Source: Bacteroidota bacterium (GTDB lineage: Bacteria > Bacteroidota > Rhodothermia > Rhodothermales > Rubricoccaceae). From it: a stretch of DNA of 62,138 bases. Below are positions 59,435-62,138 of the stretch, one piece after another (position 1 is the stretch's first letter; each line of letters opens with the position of its first letter). A program made the translations under genes and the position numbers. The notes under the pieces are model-generated. The model had not been told where the DNA came from. It saw only the letters and a list, made by a program, of their open reading frames with translations, and did no database searches. The stretch is from positions 11,255-73,392 of the forward strand of contig JBCBNX010000018.1 of assembly GCA_039821555.1 (NCBI GenBank), in the 5' to 3' direction.

Positions 59435-62065
59435 ATGGCTTCCCTTTCGTCCCACAGCATCCGGCGGCTGCTTACGCGCCGCTACCTCGTGGCGTTGGCG
59501 TTTGTGGCTCTGCTCGCGGTGGCCGAGCAGGGCGTGGTTCAGTTTGAACTGAACCAGCAAGCCGAGGACAGCCGAGAAGTCAACCTGGCTGGGCGGCAGC
59601 GGATGCTCAGCCAGCGGATTGCCAAGGAGGCCCTCGCGCTCAACCAAGGCCGGCGTGCCGACCTGCGCGCGCTCGACGCCGATGTCGCAACGTGGGCGCA
59701 AGCCCACGACGGCCTGCTCGACGGCGACCCGGAACTCCAACTCTCCGGGATCGACGACCCGGAGATCCGGGCAGACCTAGCCCAACTCACGCCCTACATC
59801 GAGCGCATCGAGGACGCCGTGGCCGCGTTCGAGGACGCGCTCGCCCGCAGCGACGCGGAGGAGGCCGACCTAGCGCTCCGTACGATCCTCGATGTAGAAC
59901 CCGTCTTCCTGGTCCGCATGGACGCGATCGTATTTGCGCTAGACGCCGAGTCGGTCCTCGCCAATCGCAAGGTCCGTGCTATCGAAATCGGTCTACTGCT
60001 CGGGATGCTGCTGGCGCTAGCCGTGTTGGGCTGGGTCGTGCTTAGACCTGCGGCGACCTATGCGGCCGCGTCCGTTGACAAGCAACACCGGCTGCTCCGG
60101 GCCATCATCGACACGGTGCCGGACCACATCTACGCGAAAGATCTCGATGGCCGCGCCACCCTGCGCAACCTAGCCAGCGCTCGCGCACTCGGCTACGACG
60201 ATCCCGAGACGTGTCTCGGCGCCTCCGATGTCGAGGCACCCATTGAGCGGGACGTGGCCAATGAGGTCTTAGACGACGACCTACGGGTGGTACAGACCGG
60301 TGAACCACTCGTCAACAAGGAAGAGCCTATCGAGACCAACGGCGAGACGCGCTGGCTCTCCACCACCAAGGTGCCCCTCTACGACGCCGACGGCCGCGTC
60401 ATGGGCCTCGTTGGCATCTCGCGCGACATCACTGTGGCAAAGCACGCGAAGGCCGCCCTCAGCGATGCAAAGGACGCCGCCGAGACCGCGGCCCAGGCGA
60501 AGGGCGAGTTCCTAGCCAACATGAGCCACGAGATCCGCACTCCGCTCAACGGCGTGCTGGGCATGACGGAGATGCTCCGCGAGACCCAGCTTAACCCCGA
60601 GCAGCGCGAGTTTGTGGAGATCGTCCATTCGTCGGGCAACGCGCTGCTGGGCATCATCAACGATGTCCTCGACTTTTCAAAGATCGAAGCGGGGCACGTT
60701 GAACTAGCTACGGAGCCGTTCGCGCTGCACCGGCTCGTCGAGGAGGTCCTCGACGTAGTAGCCGTCAGCGCTACCCGCGCGGGCCTCGGCCTCGGCTATT
60801 TCATCGAGCCGGACGTCCCAGCCACGCTCGTCGGCGACGCCTACCGGCTGCGACAGGTGCTGACCAACTTGCTCTCGAACGCGGTCAAGTTCACCCGCGA
60901 GGGCGGCGTCTCGGTGCGCGCCTCGCTCGATCGCCCTGTCGCGGGCCACATTGCGGCGCTGCACATCGCCGTCGAGGACACCGGAGTCGGCATCCCTGCC
61001 GAGAAGCTCGACCACGTCTTCGGCTCGTTCACCCAGGCCGACGCCTCCACGACGCGGCAGTTCGGGGGCACGGGCCTGGGCCTCGCCATCAGCGGGCAGC
61101 TCGTCGGGCTGATGGACGGCGAGCTGTGGGCCGAGAGCGAGGTCGGGGTCGGCTCGACGTTCCACATCACCCTGGACCTCCCCGTCGGTCCCCTGCCCGA
61201 CGACGCACCAGCTCCCCCACCCGCCGCGCTTGACGGGCTCCGCGTGCTCGTGGCGGACGACAACGCCGTCACCCTGCGCATGCTCGACCTGCAGCTCCGT
61301 GCCTGGGGAGCCCAGCCGATCCTGCTCAGCCGCCCGTCCGAAGCCTTTTCGTGGCTCGACACGCACCCCCGGCCTAGCCTCGCCTTCCTTGCCATGCACA
61401 TGCCGGAGATGGACGGCCTCGACCTGGCAGCCGCAATCCGGGAGCAGTATCCACCCGACACGCTCCCGCTCGTCCTCCTGAGTGCCATCGGCGACGCGCT
61501 CAGCCGGACGGTCACGGAGCGCGTGGGCCTGGCCGCCGTGCTCACCCAGCCCGTCAAGCAGGCACCGCTGCGCAGTGCCGTCGCTGCGGCGCTTTCGTCA
61601 GCGGCCGAGTCCCCCGCTGCTGCCGCAGGCGATGGCACACCGCACGCGGCTCCAGCCGCCCCCGCACGGGTATCGCCCACCGCGAAACGCTTGCTCCTCG
61701 TCGAGGACAACGCGGCCAATCAGCGCGTCGCGCTCACCATGCTGCGTCGGCTCGGCTCCGGGGCCGACCTCGTGGCTGACGGACGCGCGGCGCTGGACGC
61801 CTTAGCAACGACGGCGTACGACGTGGTGCTCATGGACGTGCAGATGCCCGTGCTCGACGGCATTGAGACGACGCGCCGCCTCCGCGCAGAGCCCGAGCGC
61901 TACGGCCGGCCCTACGTGATCGGCTTGACGGCCAACGCCCTCGACAGCGACCGCGAGCGCTGCCTCGCCGCAGGCATGGACGAGCACCTCGCCAAACCCG
62001 TCCGCAAGCGCACGCTCGCCGCCGCCCTCGCCCGTGCCAAGGTAGCTTGCGAGAACGTGGACTAG
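59435..62065 (+). CDS. Hybrid sensor histidine kinase (PilJ-like sensor, PAS, HK, two receivers)
   Basis: 876 aa. TM1 (about 16-36), periplasmic PilJ/NIT-type helical domain (NLAGRQRMLSQRIAKEAL), TM2 (about 183-205), PAS (about 215-345), HisKA with H365 (MSHEIRTPLN), HATPase (NLLSNAVKF, DTGVGIP, GTGLGLAI). Receiver 1 (about 600-715) reads FLAMHMPEMDG with A653 where the phospho-Asp belongs. Receiver 2 (about 750-868) has D801 (VVLMDVQMPVLDG). A phosphorelay through receiver 2 is likely, with receiver 1 a pseudo-receiver. The TAG stop directly abuts a MITE-like element. Confidence 0.93.
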   Translation: MASLSSHSIRRLLTRRYLVALAFVALLAVAEQGVVQFELNQQAEDSREVNLAGRQRMLSQRIAKEALALNQGRRADLRALDADVATWAQAHDGLLDGDPELQLSGIDDPEIRADLAQLTPYIERIEDAVAAFEDALARSDAEEADLALRTILDVEPVFLVRMDAIVFALDAESVLANRKVRAIEIGLLLGMLLALAVLGWVVLRPAATYAAASVDKQHRLLRAIIDTVPDHIYAKDLDGRATLRNLASARALGYDDPETCLGASDVEAPIERDVANEVLDDDLRVVQTGEPLVNKEEPIETNGETRWLSTTKVPLYDADGRVMGLVGISRDITVAKHAKAALSDAKDAAETAAQAKGEFLANMSHEIRTPLNGVLGMTEMLRETQLNPEQREFVEIVHSSGNALLGIINDVLDFSKIEAGHVELATEPFALHRLVEEVLDVVAVSATRAGLGLGYFIEPDVPATLVGDAYRLRQVLTNLLSNAVKFTREGGVSVRASLDRPVAGHIAALHIAVEDTGVGIPAEKLDHVFGSFTQADASTTRQFGGTGLGLAISGQLVGLMDGELWAESEVGVGSTFHITLDLPVGPLPDDAPAPPPAALDGLRVLVADDNAVTLRMLDLQLRAWGAQPILLSRPSEAFSWLDTHPRPSLAFLAMHMPEMDGLDLAAAIREQYPPDTLPLVLLSAIGDALSRTVTERVGLAAVLTQPVKQAPLRSAVAAALSSAAESPAAAAGDGTPHAAPAAPARVSPTAKRLLLVEDNAANQRVALTMLRRLGSGADLVADGRAALDALATTAYDVVLMDVQMPVLDGIETTRRLRAEPERYGRPYVIGLTANALDSDRERCLAAGMDEHLAKPVRKRTLAAALARAKVACENVD

Positions 62066-62138
62066 GGCGTGTGGACAATCGGTCTGATCGGCGCTCATGG
62101 CCTCCGTTCGGCCTCCGCTGCGTTCCACTCGTCCCCCG
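62066..62138 (-). mobile_element. MITE-like element, second copy (partial, runs off window)
   Basis: Begins ggcgtgtggacaatcgg right after the stop at 62065 and matches, inverted, 18310-18382 in 68 of 73 positions. Only one end is inside the window. Confidence 0.75.

Overview
The window is GC-rich bacterial DNA with mostly intact, ordinary-length genes on both strands. It is most consistent with the Rhodothermota/Bacteroidota (a Rubricoccus/Rubrivirga/Salinibacter-like organism). The evidence is three secreted proteins ending in type IX secretion (T9SS) type-A sorting domains (YPNP then VYDVLGR/VYDMLGR), a Reg_prop/Y_Y_Y sensor kinase, Crp/Fnr and rhomboid genes of Bacteroidota type, and weak Shine-Dalgarno signals. 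No rRNA, tRNA, prophage, CRISPR array or complete IS is visible. The taxonomic call is inference from gene content.

Layout. 1-4756: two minus-strand T9SS cargo genes, the second an M43 metalloprotease with an AT-richer N-terminal half. 5182-12039: Tag DNA glycosylase, a lipoprotein subtilase, a 59-aa orphan and a large Reg_prop histidine kinase. 12135-15525: FabH, a lipase lipoprotein and a degenerate amidohydrolase. 15702-18048: an inactive M16 protein, a Crp/Fnr regulator and a DUF2892 protein, then a MITE-like element. 18383-26873: minus-strand metabolic genes, including type III PKS, SDR, GT2 and GNAT, interrupted by a plus-strand TolB-like lipoprotein. 27021-33644: MDR oxidoreductase, YhbY, GH13, RidA-like lipoprotein, MBL hydrolase, ABC ATPase and HIT. 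33868-38608: a pterin pair (PTPS + SDR), nicotinamide salvage (pncA, pncB), thymidine kinase and a VOC protein. 38659-45812: membrane J-protein, a stand-alone propeptide-like lipoprotein with a T9SS subtilase, and a histidine kinase whose phospho-acceptor His is Gln. 46409-50991: lytic transglycosylase, a candidate sRNA, and argG/argC preceded by what looks like an arginine attenuator. 51028-62065: PBP1A, LpxH-like phosphatase, an active rhomboid beside a dead one, an EEP hydrolase, an ATP-grasp enzyme and a hybrid histidine kinase.

Three themes stand out. (1) Regulation: the region upstream of argG contains a 22-codon leader ORF with tandem Arg codons, an antiterminator pairing that includes its stop codon, and an intrinsic terminator; a divergent small RNA with its own terminator lies next to it. 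(2) Microrepeats: 7-, 8-, 11-, 16- and 19-bp tandem repeats lie at or just before start codons, in two recurring families: heptamer NYGACCC and octamer NNCACCGC, the latter oriented toward the downstream gene. A MITE-like element directly abuts stop codons at both places it occurs. (3) Pseudo-enzymes: several proteins keep the family fold but lack key catalytic residues (histidine kinase, first receiver of the hybrid kinase, rhomboid, M16, amidohydrolase, RidA).
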